Of a stretch of DNA of 64,000 bases, positions 26,263 through 34,403 are shown one piece after another. This stretch comes from Paludibacter sp. UBA6032 (GTDB lineage: Bacteria > Bacteroidota > Bacteroidia > Bacteroidales > Paludibacteraceae). Position 1 is the stretch's first letter. Every line of letters starts with the position of its first letter. The stretch is taken from contig DIZI01000021.1 in the NCBI GenBank assembly GCA_002427885.1, forward strand, positions 124,001 to 188,000. The letters run 5' to 3'. The notes beneath the pieces were generated by a model, which was given only the letters and a program-made list of their open reading frames with translations, did no database searches and was not told where the DNA came from. Made by a program: the position numbers and the translations under genes.

Positions 26263-26396
26263 TCTCAGGAAAAAAAATGTGATTTTAGTTGATGCTGGTA
26301 ATTACTCACAAGGAACACAATATTTCAATTTTAATTGCTCAAATGGGAAAATATAGGTTGTACCTTGGGAAAGTGGAATTATAGTTGAAAAAGAAT
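26263..26396 (+). pseudogene. Internally deleted remnant of the metallophosphatase gene
   Basis: About 70 bp from 26263 match the metallophosphatase gene near 24813-24882 with scattered substitutions (VILVDAGDFSQGT region), and about 62 bp from 26331 match its last 65 bp (25376-25440, AQMGKSGLYLGKVELELKKK region). The roughly 490 bp between are gone, and in-frame stops (TAG within both halves) make it non-functional. This is a decayed partial duplication; its right end leads into the spacer before the methyltransferase gene. Confidence 0.85.
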
Positions 26397-26583
26397 CAGA
26401 TTTGTAACACCAAAGATTATGCTTAATTATGAAAATTATTTTATACATTTGCAAAATAAATATATAACCTATAAAGTGCAATAATGCTCAATCCTGCACA
26501 TAAAAGTTAATCAACAAATTTACAATCGCTTAATTCATAAAGAACTAATTTTCCCATACAAAGAATAAACCTATTTTTACAAA
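26397..26583 (+). other. Spacer before the methyltransferase gene
   Basis: AT-rich spacer between the metallophosphatase remnant and the methyltransferase start. A TACATTTG box (26444-26451) could be the -7 element of the modification/nuclease pair, leaving a leader of about 125 nt; no -33 TTG is at the right distance. No other gene is seen. Confidence 0.4.
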
Positions 26584-29472
26584 ATGGATCAACTTGTAAT
26601 AGATAAAGCAATTGAGAAACTTGACTTTAATCAAAAGTCAGGGCATACGACTTTATTTTTTACATCAACAGATTATTCTAAAGGTGATTTGTTTTTTGAA
26701 GAACGGTTAATACTGGATATTGCAAAAAAACTAAAAGCATCCGCAGTCTATTTTAGACGATTCCCTGAGAATCAATCATCCAAACCCCAGCTTTTCTTAT
26801 TTGACAACACAAGAAATTCTTTTTCAAAAGAAGAATTAGCAGAGCTCCATAAAAAAATTTGGAGTAGTGGTATAGTGCCTATTTACTATGTGTTTGATAA
26901 CACCAATATCAATATTTTTGATGCGAGAAAACATGTTGTTTATAATAAAAATTCTAAAGCTATAAGTGTAGAGCCTTTTGAGAGTTTACCAATTGTTACT
27001 GACTCATACGAACAATATCAAAAATACTCTGCAAAGCTTTTTGCCAATGGAACATTCTGGGAACAAAAAGAATTTGAAAATCAATTTCTTGGCAAGGAAA
27101 GCTCTGAAAACAAACTAATTGATGGACTGAAAAATGTTAGAACTCATTTTATTAATGAAAGTGGACTTAAACCAAAGCTTGCTCATCAACTTCTAGTACT
27201 ATCTATTTTGGTCAAATACCTTGAAGAAAGAAAAGACGAACATGGTAATCATGTTTTTCCTAGCGATTATTTTAGAAAATATCAAAATGCATCTTCTTTC
27301 TGTGAAGTTCTAAGAGTGGGCAAAGTCGTAGAGCTTTTTACTGATTTAAGTGATCGATTTAATGGAAAGATATTTGAACTGAATACTCAAGATAAGGATA
27401 TTCTCGCTGACACAAAATTAGTAAAACTGGCAAATTATCTTGATGCTAATTCTGAAAAAGATCAATTGGTTCTGTGGCCTCTCTATTCCTTTGAATACCT
27501 TCCTGTTGAACTCATTAGTCGAATATACGAAGAGTTTGTAGATTTAAGGAAAGATGCCGTATACACCCCTATTCATCTTGCACGCTTAATGGTTGACGAA
27601 TGTATGCCAATGGCTGAACCAAAACAAAGTTATAAGGTAATTGACGTTAGTTGTGGTTCGGGAGTATTTCTTGTTGCCGTATTCAAGAGGCTTGTACAGT
27701 GGTGGCAAAAGGAACAATTCGAAAAGACTGGTGAATTGATTTTCCCTAAAATTGAAGACTTAAAAGCTATTCTTAGAAATTCTATCTATGGAGTAGATGT
27801 AGAAGAGGCTTCTGTTCGACTTTCAGTTTTTAGTTTAAGCATTGCACTGTGCGATATGCTTGAACCTACTGAAATTTGGTTGGATCTTCGGTTTGATGAT
27901 TTACGAGAAAACAATATCTACGAAGGCAACTTTTTTAAATACTTAAGAGAGACTGAGAAAGGACAATTTGATTTAGTAATTGGCAATCCTCCTTTTGAAG
28001 ATAAAATTAAAGATTTCTACCAGATTATTGCTGAATTTCAAATTGAAAGCGAATACCATATACCAAGAAACCAAATTGCAATGCTTTTCCTTCAGCAAGC
28101 AATGAAACTGCTGAAACCAAACGGTCTGCTTTGTTTTGTAATGCCATCTGGCCCACTATTATATAATAACACATTAGACTTTAGGAAAGAATTCTTCTCA
28201 CGGTATGAAGTTCCTCAGATTATTGATTTATCTGAGTTACGTGATGCATCTGTGCTTTTTGAGCGAACAATTGCAACCGCTGTTGTTTTCGCATACAACA
28301 CACCACCCAAACAAGACCATACAATACTTCACATTACTGTAAAAAGAACTAAGACAACTAAAGAAAAATTATTTTTTGAAATTGACTATTATGATATTCA
28401 TAATGTATCACAAGAAGCAGCAGAGAACGATCTAGTAATTTGGAAGTCAAATCTGATGGGTGGAAATCAATTATATTATTTGATAAGTAGATTTAATACT
28501 TTACGAAATTTTGGAGGCTTTCTGGAAAATAAGAAGTTTAAAGATGGTTGGAGTTATGGTGAAGGATACATTGCAGGTAAAGGTGGACATTTATCCCATT
28601 ATTTGACAGATAAAAAAATGGTTGAAGCTAGTGACTTCACTGAAAATGGAATAGTAGAATATTCACATGAAACTAAGTTGTCATTTTATAGGTCAAGTGA
28701 AAAGAATAAGGAGATTTTTTTAGCTCCTCATGTTTTAATCAAAGAGGTATTAGGACGTAAGAAGTTTATTGCTGAATATGTTGATGAAGATTTAGTTTTT
28801 AAACATCGGATTATAGGCATTCATGCTCCTATAGGTAAAGAATTGGAATTAAAGAAAATTGTAACTATACTTCAAAATAATTACAAAACCTTTAAGTTGC
28901 TTATTCTATCATCGAGTGCTGAAGCAGGTATTAGTCGGTCAGGGGGATATGTAGTTCTTAAAAACGATTTTATGAATCTTCCTTATCCTGAAGATGAGAA
29001 AGACTTGGCTTTATCGAATAGCGAAGAAATAATTAAAGATGATGTACTCAATTATAAGCTTGAGGAACTTAGTAAAGGTGAAAAAGCTAAGATAAATACT
29101 TTGCTAGTTAAAGACGAAAATCTGACAGCATTTGGCAATGTTTTTTGTGAAAGTTTGAATCCGATATATCAAAACGACAACCGCACATTTAAACCTCTAA
29201 CACCTATTAAAACACTTTCGTATACTTGTTTCCCATTTGCTTATGGAAATCACGACTTTTCACCGGAAATATCATCAAATATAAAAGATGGAGATTTATC
29301 TGAGTTGTTGGAAAATCAGCAAGAATCTGTTCATTATCGAAGAGTATTACGATTGTATCAAAAAGATATTATCTATCTTGTTAAACCTAACACGCTAAGG
29401 TATTGGTTAAAGTCTGTTGCACTGAGAGATGCTAGTGATGTGATTGTTGATTTTGTAAATAGTGGCTATTAA
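26584..29472 (+). CDS. N6-adenine DNA methyltransferase, large (type II/IIG-like) with accessory domains
   Basis: 962 residues. The methyltransferase core has AdoMet motif I DVSCGSGVF (354-362), preceded by the VYTPIHLARLMV segment common to N6-adenine enzymes of the Eco57I type, and catalytic motif IV NPPF at 468-471. The C-terminal about 400 residues probably hold the target-recognition region (KFKDGWSYGEGYIAG...). The N-terminal about 300 residues (SSGIVPIYYVFDNTNINIFDAR) resemble the leading domain of type IIG proteins, but no D-E-x-K nuclease motif was found there. It overlaps by 1 nt with the next gene, a predicted nuclease, so the pair looks like a split restriction-modification system. 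Specificity is unknown. Confidence 0.85.
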   Translation: MDQLVIDKAIEKLDFNQKSGHTTLFFTSTDYSKGDLFFEERLILDIAKKLKASAVYFRRFPENQSSKPQLFLFDNTRNSFSKEELAELHKKIWSSGIVPIYYVFDNTNINIFDARKHVVYNKNSKAISVEPFESLPIVTDSYEQYQKYSAKLFANGTFWEQKEFENQFLGKESSENKLIDGLKNVRTHFINESGLKPKLAHQLLVLSILVKYLEERKDEHGNHVFPSDYFRKYQNASSFCEVLRVGKVVELFTDLSDRFNGKIFELNTQDKDILADTKLVKLANYLDANSEKDQLVLWPLYSFEYLPVELISRIYEEFVDLRKDAVYTPIHLARLMVDECMPMAEPKQSYKVIDVSCGSGVFLVAVFKRLVQWWQKEQFEKTGELIFPKIEDLKAILRNSIYGVDVEEASVRLSVFSLSIALCDMLEPTEIWLDLRFDDLRENNIYEGNFFKYLRETEKGQFDLVIGNPPFEDKIKDFYQIIAEFQIESEYHIPRNQIAMLFLQQAMKLLKPNGLLCFVMPSGPLLYNNTLDFRKEFFSRYEVPQIIDLSELRDASVLFERTIATAVVFAYNTPPKQDHTILHITVKRTKTTKEKLFFEIDYYDIHNVSQEAAENDLVIWKSNLMGGNQLYYLISRFNTLRNFGGFLENKKFKDGWSYGEGYIAGKGGHLSHYLTDKKMVEASDFTENGIVEYSHETKLSFYRSSEKNKEIFLAPHVLIKEVLGRKKFIAEYVDEDLVFKHRIIGIHAPIGKELELKKIVTILQNNYKTFKLLILSSSAEAGISRSGGYVVLKNDFMNLPYPEDEKDLALSNSEEIIKDDVLNYKLEELSKGEKAKINTLLVKDENLTAFGNVFCESLNPIYQNDNRTFKPLTPIKTLSYTCFPFAYGNHDFSPEISSNIKDGDLSELLENQQESVHYRRVLRLYQKDIIYLVKPNTLRYWLKSVALRDASDVIVDFVNSGY

Positions 29473-30101
29473 TGATAGGTAACCAAACACATAATCAATT
29501 TATTACTGTCAATGACTTTTCTTTGCCAGAAAATCAGACTATTCATAGAGTACTAGTTTTTATAGGAGCTACTCTACCTGAATTCGAATATGTTTTCAGA
29601 CAAGCAAATTTACCCATTCACAAAGAAGATGATATTTCAAAAGAACTATCTCGTTACTTCAACGATAAGGCAAGGGTTCAAAACCTGTTTTTTCAGTTTA
29701 ATGAGAAGAAGGGTGTTGATCTCACCATTTATGTAAATCCTTACAAAATCGGTGCTAGTTCTATTTTTATAATTGAATGCAAAAGGCTTTCTAAAAAACA
29801 TTATGATTATGTTTCGGGAGACACAGGTGGTGTAGAACGATTTAAAAGAGAGCAAGATGATTTTGGAAGGCATTTAAGTCAAGGTGCCATGATTGGATAT
29901 ATCCAAGATATGAATCATGAGTATTGGCACAATAAAATCAATGAATGGATTGAATATTTAATCATAAAAGAGACAGATATTATTTGGGAACTGGAGGATA
30001 AATTGATTCCTAATTATGAGATATCTAATTTCAAATCTGTCCATTCAAGAGTTTCTAAAGACCCAATTACTCTTTTCCATTTTTGGATTACTTTAAATTG
30101 A
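29472..30101 (+). CDS. PD-(D/E)XK nuclease-like protein, putative restriction partner
   Basis: 209 residues. The core shows KGVDLTIYV (D83), then a strand ending IFIIECKRLSK (E102, K104), i.e. D-x(18)-E-x-K, the catalytic pattern of restriction endonuclease folds; the remaining sequence (ERFKREQDDFGRHLSQGAMIGYI) gives helix, QxxxY-like and glycine features consistent with the fold. The start ATG overlaps the methyltransferase stop (TAATG), indicating coupling. The family was not recognised by name. Being short, it may act alone, or as the nuclease subunit that uses the recognition domain of the methyltransferase. Nothing shows activity. Confidence 0.7.
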   Translation: MIGNQTHNQFITVNDFSLPENQTIHRVLVFIGATLPEFEYVFRQANLPIHKEDDISKELSRYFNDKARVQNLFFQFNEKKGVDLTIYVNPYKIGASSIFIIECKRLSKKHYDYVSGDTGGVERFKREQDDFGRHLSQGAMIGYIQDMNHEYWHNKINEWIEYLIIKETDIIWELEDKLIPNYEISNFKSVHSRVSKDPITLFHFWITLN

Positions 30102-30120
30102 TTTTTGCGATTATTCACAT

Positions 30121-31107
30121 TCATTTCTTTACAATCAACACCGATCCAATTAACATGGGGATTACAAAATTTACAAACCAAATACTAACACCGGCCAAAG
30201 CAATGCTTGCCACCTGACCCGAAAATGCACTTATAAATAATACGGCATACGAACTACGTACGGCGGCTTCAGAAATGGCTAACGAAGGTGTAAAAGTTAC
30301 AAATAAATAGGTCGTTGGTATTGCGAGAATAGCTTCAAAAAAAGTTAGTTCAATGTCAAAGAACCTAAGCATTAGGAAAAACTGAACACAAAAAACAGAG
30401 TATCGAACCAACGAAATAAGAAGTATTCGAAATAATTCCGTTTTGCTAAAATCGGATAGACAATCTGTAAATTCGTGTACTTTTAAAGTAAATCTGCTGA
30501 ATTTAAATCTTTTGCTAAAAGTTGGAATATAGAAATAAACCAATCCCAGAATTATAACACCCGGCATCAAAAATATTAAATACAGGAATAAGTTTGATTC
30601 AAATTTACCAATCTTAATCGAGAAAAAAAGAATAGCTGCCGGTACTCCGCACAATGCCATGATTATATTCTGAGTCAGACTATTTATCAGGCTCAAGGTT
30701 ACTCCTGCTTTCCGGTTTTCCAGTTTCAAAAATAAAATACGTCCTGCAAATTCGCCAACTCTGTTTGGTGTGATAAACCCTGTTGATATACCGGTCAATA
30801 CCGATTTTATTGTTTCTGCAATTGTAATTGTTTGAATCTTTGAAACTAATAACCTCCATTTAATTGATTCTAATAACCAGTTTATTGGCATAAGCAAAAA
30901 TACAAATCCCAACCACCAAAACTGAGTAATCGGTAATTTTTGCCATTGATTCAGCAATTCATCGTATTGATCAAATGTGATTAGTTTATAGGCAAGAAAA
31001 GAATAGGCAAGAATAAGAATCAATAACCCCCAAGCTTTCCCGCTCCTAAGAAATTTCAAAGAGAGTTTTTTTTGGTTTGATTTTAAAAGAGAATTGTCAT
31101 TCATCAA
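30121..31107 (-). CDS. Flippase-like/lysylphosphatidylglycerol synthase TM-region protein
   Basis: 328-residue inner-membrane protein with about eight hydrophobic segments (GLLILILAYSFLAYKL, FWWLGFVFLLMPINWLLE, LSLINSLTQNIIMALCGVPAAILFF and others). The family signature is the loop SVLTGISTGFITPNRVGEFAGR, typical of UPF0104/LPG_synthase_TM proteins, some of which flip lipids or take part in glycolipid or hopanoid transfer. The catalytic aminoacyltransferase domain of MprF is absent. It lies 9 bp after the gtrA-like gene, so both may handle lipid-linked sugars; this is inference. Confidence 0.82.
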   Translation of the reverse strand: MMNDNSLLKSNQKKLSLKFLRSGKAWGLLILILAYSFLAYKLITFDQYDELLNQWQKLPITQFWWLGFVFLLMPINWLLESIKWRLLVSKIQTITIAETIKSVLTGISTGFITPNRVGEFAGRILFLKLENRKAGVTLSLINSLTQNIIMALCGVPAAILFFSIKIGKFESNLFLYLIFLMPGVIILGLVYFYIPTFSKRFKFSRFTLKVHEFTDCLSDFSKTELFRILLISLVRYSVFCVQFFLMLRFFDIELTFFEAILAIPTTYLFVTFTPSLAISEAAVRSSYAVLFISAFSGQVASIALAGVSIWFVNFVIPMLIGSVLIVKK

Positions 31108-31116
31108 ATTATTTTC

Positions 31117-31626
31117 TTATTCCATTTTTTGGTGACTTTGGAGTTTAAACGTAAATTTTTTCTGCGAAAAGTAACTGAAAATGGTGGTAAGAATAGTTAT
31201 TATCATTTTGGAAGGTGTGGGGAAAAATCCGATTATTTCGACCAATATTTTCAATCCCAAATAATTAATCAATAAATTAGCTCCTATAACCATAGCATAA
31301 CGAAACAGTTGAACATGTCCACGCAATTCGGAACTGGTAAAAGTAACGTATTTCTGAAGTAAAAATCCTGTAAAAGAGGAAATTGGGAATACAATTGCTA
31401 AGGCTGCATTATGTGATTTAAGTGTTAAAAATCCCAAATCTAACATTTGATGTTTTAAAACAAAATTATACACCAAAAAGAACAATGTGAGATCGAAAGC
31501 CATATTAGCAACCCCCGAAACGCCATAACGGAAGAACTGTAACGATACGTATTTCTTGAATGGTGGATAAAAGAAGTCGATGACCGAACTAATAAAACGG
31601 CCCAGGGTTATTAATAATTTTCTCAT
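31117..31626 (-). CDS. GtrA family membrane protein
   Basis: 169 residues with four membrane segments (ANMAFDLTLFFLVYNFV, LAIVFPISSFTGFLLQKYVTF, FRYAMVIGANLLINYLGLKILV, MIITILTTIFSYFSQKKFTF). The F-R-Y-G-V-S-G-V-A-N opening and the C-terminal F-S-Y-F-S-Q-K-x-F-T-F match GtrA/DPMS-like proteins that help move lipid-linked glucose or related sugars across the inner membrane. Partner glycosyltransferase genes are not present here. Co-transcribed with the flippase-like gene. Confidence 0.85.
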   Translation of the reverse strand: MRKLLITLGRFISSVIDFFYPPFKKYVSLQFFRYGVSGVANMAFDLTLFFLVYNFVLKHQMLDLGFLTLKSHNAALAIVFPISSFTGFLLQKYVTFTSSELRGHVQLFRYAMVIGANLLINYLGLKILVEIIGFFPTPSKMIITILTTIFSYFSQKKFTFKLQSHQKME

Positions 31627-31889
31627 ACTGCTGCAAAAATCAGTTCACTTTACGGTTAATAAAATCGAAAAAGTAGGATAATCGAACTATTATAGTTACT
31701 TTTGTGCGCCTTAAAAAGACGCTTTTTTGTCTTACAATGCAAAGATACAATATAAGAATTTACTATTAAACGATTTACAATTCACAATTCGCAATTTTTA
31801 TTAAATTTAACGAATTGGTTTTTTAAAAACGTATAATTTTAGCTCTGTTCAAATTTCAAATTCAAAGATGCCCGACGACCCGACATATT

Positions 31890-32672
31890 ATGACACAAGT
31901 AAAAGCCAAAAAATACTTGGGGCAGCACTTCCTGAAGGACATGGAAGTAGCACGTCGTATAGCCGAGAGCCTAACGCTCGACGGTCGCACCTCTGTTCTT
32001 GAAATTGGTCCGGGAATGGGTGTTCTTACCCAATTTCTGCTGCAAAACCCACTGATTGATCTTACGGCTGTTGAACTCGACGGCGAATCGGTGACTTATC
32101 TTCACCAACATTATCCCGACTTACACGTTATCGAAGCAGATTTTCTGAAAATGGACCTGAAAAGTTATTTTCCGGGTAAATTCTGCGTTATCGGTAATTT
32201 TCCCTATAATATCTCCAGCCAGATTTTCTTTAAAATGTTGGAAAACAAGGATTCCATTCCCTGTTTGGCCGGCATGATCCAAAAAGAAGTAGCCGAACGC
32301 ATTGCGGCACCTGCCGGTAGTAAAACTTACGGCATACTAAGTGTTTTGATGCAGGCTTATTATAAAATCGAATATCTTTTCACCGTTCAAGAGCATGTAT
32401 TTGATCCTCCTCCGAAGGTCAAATCGGCTGTTATTCGCTTTACGCGCAATGAAGTATCACAAATCGATTGTAACGATCAACTCTTCAAAACCGTGGTGAA
32501 AACAGCCTTCAACCAACGCCGCAAAACATTGCGTAATTCTCTGAAACCTCTGGTGGAAAAAGATCATCCAATGTATGCCGATTCGTTGTTCGATTTAAGA
32601 CCCGAACGACTGGACGTAGCAGCATTTATTGATTTGACCAACCGGGTCGAAAAGGCTTTAAACAATCATTAA
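31890..32672 (+). CDS. rsmA: 16S rRNA (adenine1518-N6/adenine1519-N6)-dimethyltransferase
   Basis: KsgA/RsmA dimethylates two adjacent adenines near the 3' end of 16S rRNA as a late 30S check. 260 residues. The motifs are standard: KKYLGQHFLKD start, AdoMet motif I LEIGPGMGVLTQ, and the NFPYNIS catalytic motif (usual N-[LF]-P-Y-N-I-S). The C-terminal domain (VVKTAFNQRRKTLRNSLK) is intact. Placed just before the metal-transport leader region, as ksgA often precedes mgtE in Bacteroidota (from memory of the group; not checked). Confidence 0.96.
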   Translation: MTQVKAKKYLGQHFLKDMEVARRIAESLTLDGRTSVLEIGPGMGVLTQFLLQNPLIDLTAVELDGESVTYLHQHYPDLHVIEADFLKMDLKSYFPGKFCVIGNFPYNISSQIFFKMLENKDSIPCLAGMIQKEVAERIAAPAGSKTYGILSVLMQAYYKIEYLFTVQEHVFDPPPKVKSAVIRFTRNEVSQIDCNDQLFKTVVKTAFNQRRKTLRNSLKPLVEKDHPMYADSLFDLRPERLDVAAFIDLTNRVEKALNNH

Positions 32673-33107
32673 GCTATATATAGAAATTACGTAATTAAAA
32701 AACTTTTTGCGCTAAAAAACATTTCATCCACAATGGACGACTATCATTCTGAATTATTGTAAATCTGAATAGAGACTTTCGTATGTCAGCTCTATTCCTA
32801 AAGTATGGAGATAAACATATGAAAACTCTGATTAAAAACTATAAGGAACTGTTTCCTACAATCTGTGGCGTATTCAATCTGCTGCAGGATTTCAATATAC
32901 TATCCGAACATGGTTTCAACTTTCCTGTTGAACAATTTCTGACTCCCATCCCGTCTTAATTTAATCATCGATCTTATCGATGAATATCCCAGCGTGATGT
33001 TGGGATGGATTTGAGCTAATTTTTTCAAAAAACTCATCCTGTTTGTACGATTTTCTGTAGTAATTCACAGTCTATCAATCAAAACCATTATAAAAAAGGA
33101 GGTTAAA
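32673..33107 (+). promoter_or_regulatory. Structured leader before the PRC/MgtE_N-NRAMP-CorA cluster
   Basis: The 435 bp contain a 58-codon ORF (32783-32959), then three hairpins in a row: TCATCGAT/ATCGATGA (32965-32983, 8-bp perfect stem), ATCCCAGC/GTTGGGAT (32986-33006, 8 bp with one G-T), and a longer imperfect stem with a TTTTTTC/AAAAAA core near 33020-33040. A perfect AGGAGG (near 33100) precedes the MgtE_N gene. An attenuation or riboswitch-like control of the metal-transport genes is plausible but not shown; no known riboswitch consensus was matched. Confidence 0.45.
32783..32959 (+). CDS. Small ORF, putative leader peptide upstream of the metal-transport cluster
   Basis: 58 codons from ATG at 32783 (a second in-frame ATG at 32819 gives 46 codons), ending LTPIPS-stop with two proline codons just before the stop. 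No clear Shine-Dalgarno is present for either start. The peptide has no recognised family. Its position in the leader, followed by hairpins and then the MgtE_N gene, recalls leader peptides such as MgtL that sense Mg2+ through translation speed at proline codons. That analogy is inference only; it could also be a decayed gene end. Confidence 0.35.
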   Translation: MSALFLKYGDKHMKTLIKNYKELFPTICGVFNLLQDFNILSEHGFNFPVEQFLTPIPS

Positions 33108-34403
33108 ATGACACCACAAATAACTTTTTATTTAAGCCAGGTTATTGGCTCCAGAATCTATGATACAAACGATACTTGTTTAGGTAAAGTCATAGATGTA
33201 TATGTAAATGCTCATCAGGAGGGTCTTACAACCAAAGATATATTCAGACCGAACTTTGTAGGGCTGAAAGTAAAAATGGATGGTAAAATCCGATTTCTGA
33301 ATTATGAATATATTCAGGTTGCATCTATTGCTAAAAAGATAAAGTTTAGATGTTTTCAAGTTCAGGATTTACCCGAATCGTTGGTTGACCGAAGTTTGCC
33401 TTTGGCCAAGAACATACTCGACCGGCAAATTGTCGACATAAATGGTCGCAAATTGGTACGTGTAAATGATATCCGTTTGGTGTCAATTGCCACCGGAACC
33501 TTTGCTATTGCTGTTGACATAGGCACAAAAGGTTTATTACGCCGGTTAGGTGTATCTAACGTTATTTCCAGATTTCTGCGAATGTTTAATATCTCCATCG
33601 AAACTAAATTTATTTTGTGGGACGATGTACATGCTTTCGATACTACTAATTTTAATATTAAACTTTCACTCGATTCCAGCCGGCTTCATAAGTTACATCC
33701 ATCCGATTTAGCGGATATTATTGAAGAAATGGGTGCCCAGTCGCGTACAAAGATTTTCGAATCACTCGACGAAGAAAAAGCTGCCGATGTACTCGAAGAA
33801 ATGGAACCTTATGCACAGGCACAACTTATCGAGAGTTTGTCCATTGGTAAAGCCGCCGACGTATTGGAAAAAATGCCTGCAGATGAGGTGGCCGACTTGC
33901 TCGATTCGTTGGAAGATGAAAGAGCTGAGTTGCTGCTGAACGAAATGGAAAAGGAATCGTCGGAAGAAGTGCGCGAATTGCTCGAATATGAAGACAATGA
34001 AGTGGGAAGTTTAATGACTACCGATTACTTGTGGTTTCTGGAAACAATGACTGTGGATGAAACCCTCTCAGAACTGCGCAAACAGCAGCCGGAAGCCGAC
34101 ATGATTTATTCTTTATTTATTACCGATAAGGATGAAAAACTGATTGCTACCGTTTCCCTTCGCGATCTGGTGATTTCATTGCCAACCATGACCTTGAAAG
34201 AAATTATGAATGCCGAACTTATCAGTGTCCAGGACGAAGATAAAGTGGACCGATTGGCCGCCATTATTCTGAAGTACGACTTGCTGGCTATACCGGTTAC
34301 CGATGCACAAAACACCCTGGTAGGTATGGTTGTCATCGACGATATTGTGGAAGATTTAATGTCTAAACGCAAAACAAAAAAAGGAGGCCGGTCATGGCGA
34401 TAA
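33108..34403 (+). CDS. Soluble PRC-barrel / MgtE N-domain / CBS protein
   Basis: 431 residues with no membrane segment. Order of parts: two PRC-barrel-like segments (about 8-90, VIGSRIYDTNDTCLGKVIDV; and about 103-180, LDRQIVDINGRKLVRVNDIRL), an MgtE_N helical superhelix (about 195-300; repeats of A-D-V-L-E-E-M and HPSDLADIIEEM), then two CBS repeats (about 300-425). This equals the cytosolic Mg2+-sensing part of MgtE without its channel. The gene overlaps the NRAMP gene by 10 bp, so the protein probably senses metal and regulates that transporter in trans. It has a strong AGGAGG ribosome-binding site. Confidence 0.87.
   Translation: MTPQITFYLSQVIGSRIYDTNDTCLGKVIDVYVNAHQEGLTTKDIFRPNFVGLKVKMDGKIRFLNYEYIQVASIAKKIKFRCFQVQDLPESLVDRSLPLAKNILDRQIVDINGRKLVRVNDIRLVSIATGTFAIAVDIGTKGLLRRLGVSNVISRFLRMFNISIETKFILWDDVHAFDTTNFNIKLSLDSSRLHKLHPSDLADIIEEMGAQSRTKIFESLDEEKAADVLEEMEPYAQAQLIESLSIGKAADVLEKMPADEVADLLDSLEDERAELLLNEMEKESSEEVRELLEYEDNEVGSLMTTDYLWFLETMTVDETLSELRKQQPEADMIYSLFITDKDEKLIATVSLRDLVISLPTMTLKEIMNAELISVQDEDKVDRLAAIILKYDLLAIPVTDAQNTLVGMVVIDDIVEDLMSKRKTKKGGRSWR

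Noticed and set aside
32783..32825. Similarity to an M-box Mg2+ riboswitch (TATGGAGATA)
   Set aside because: Only a short piece resembles the consensus; the other highly conserved M-box segments (GCCGCTGCC, the GATGC...TACAGTGC parts) are missing.
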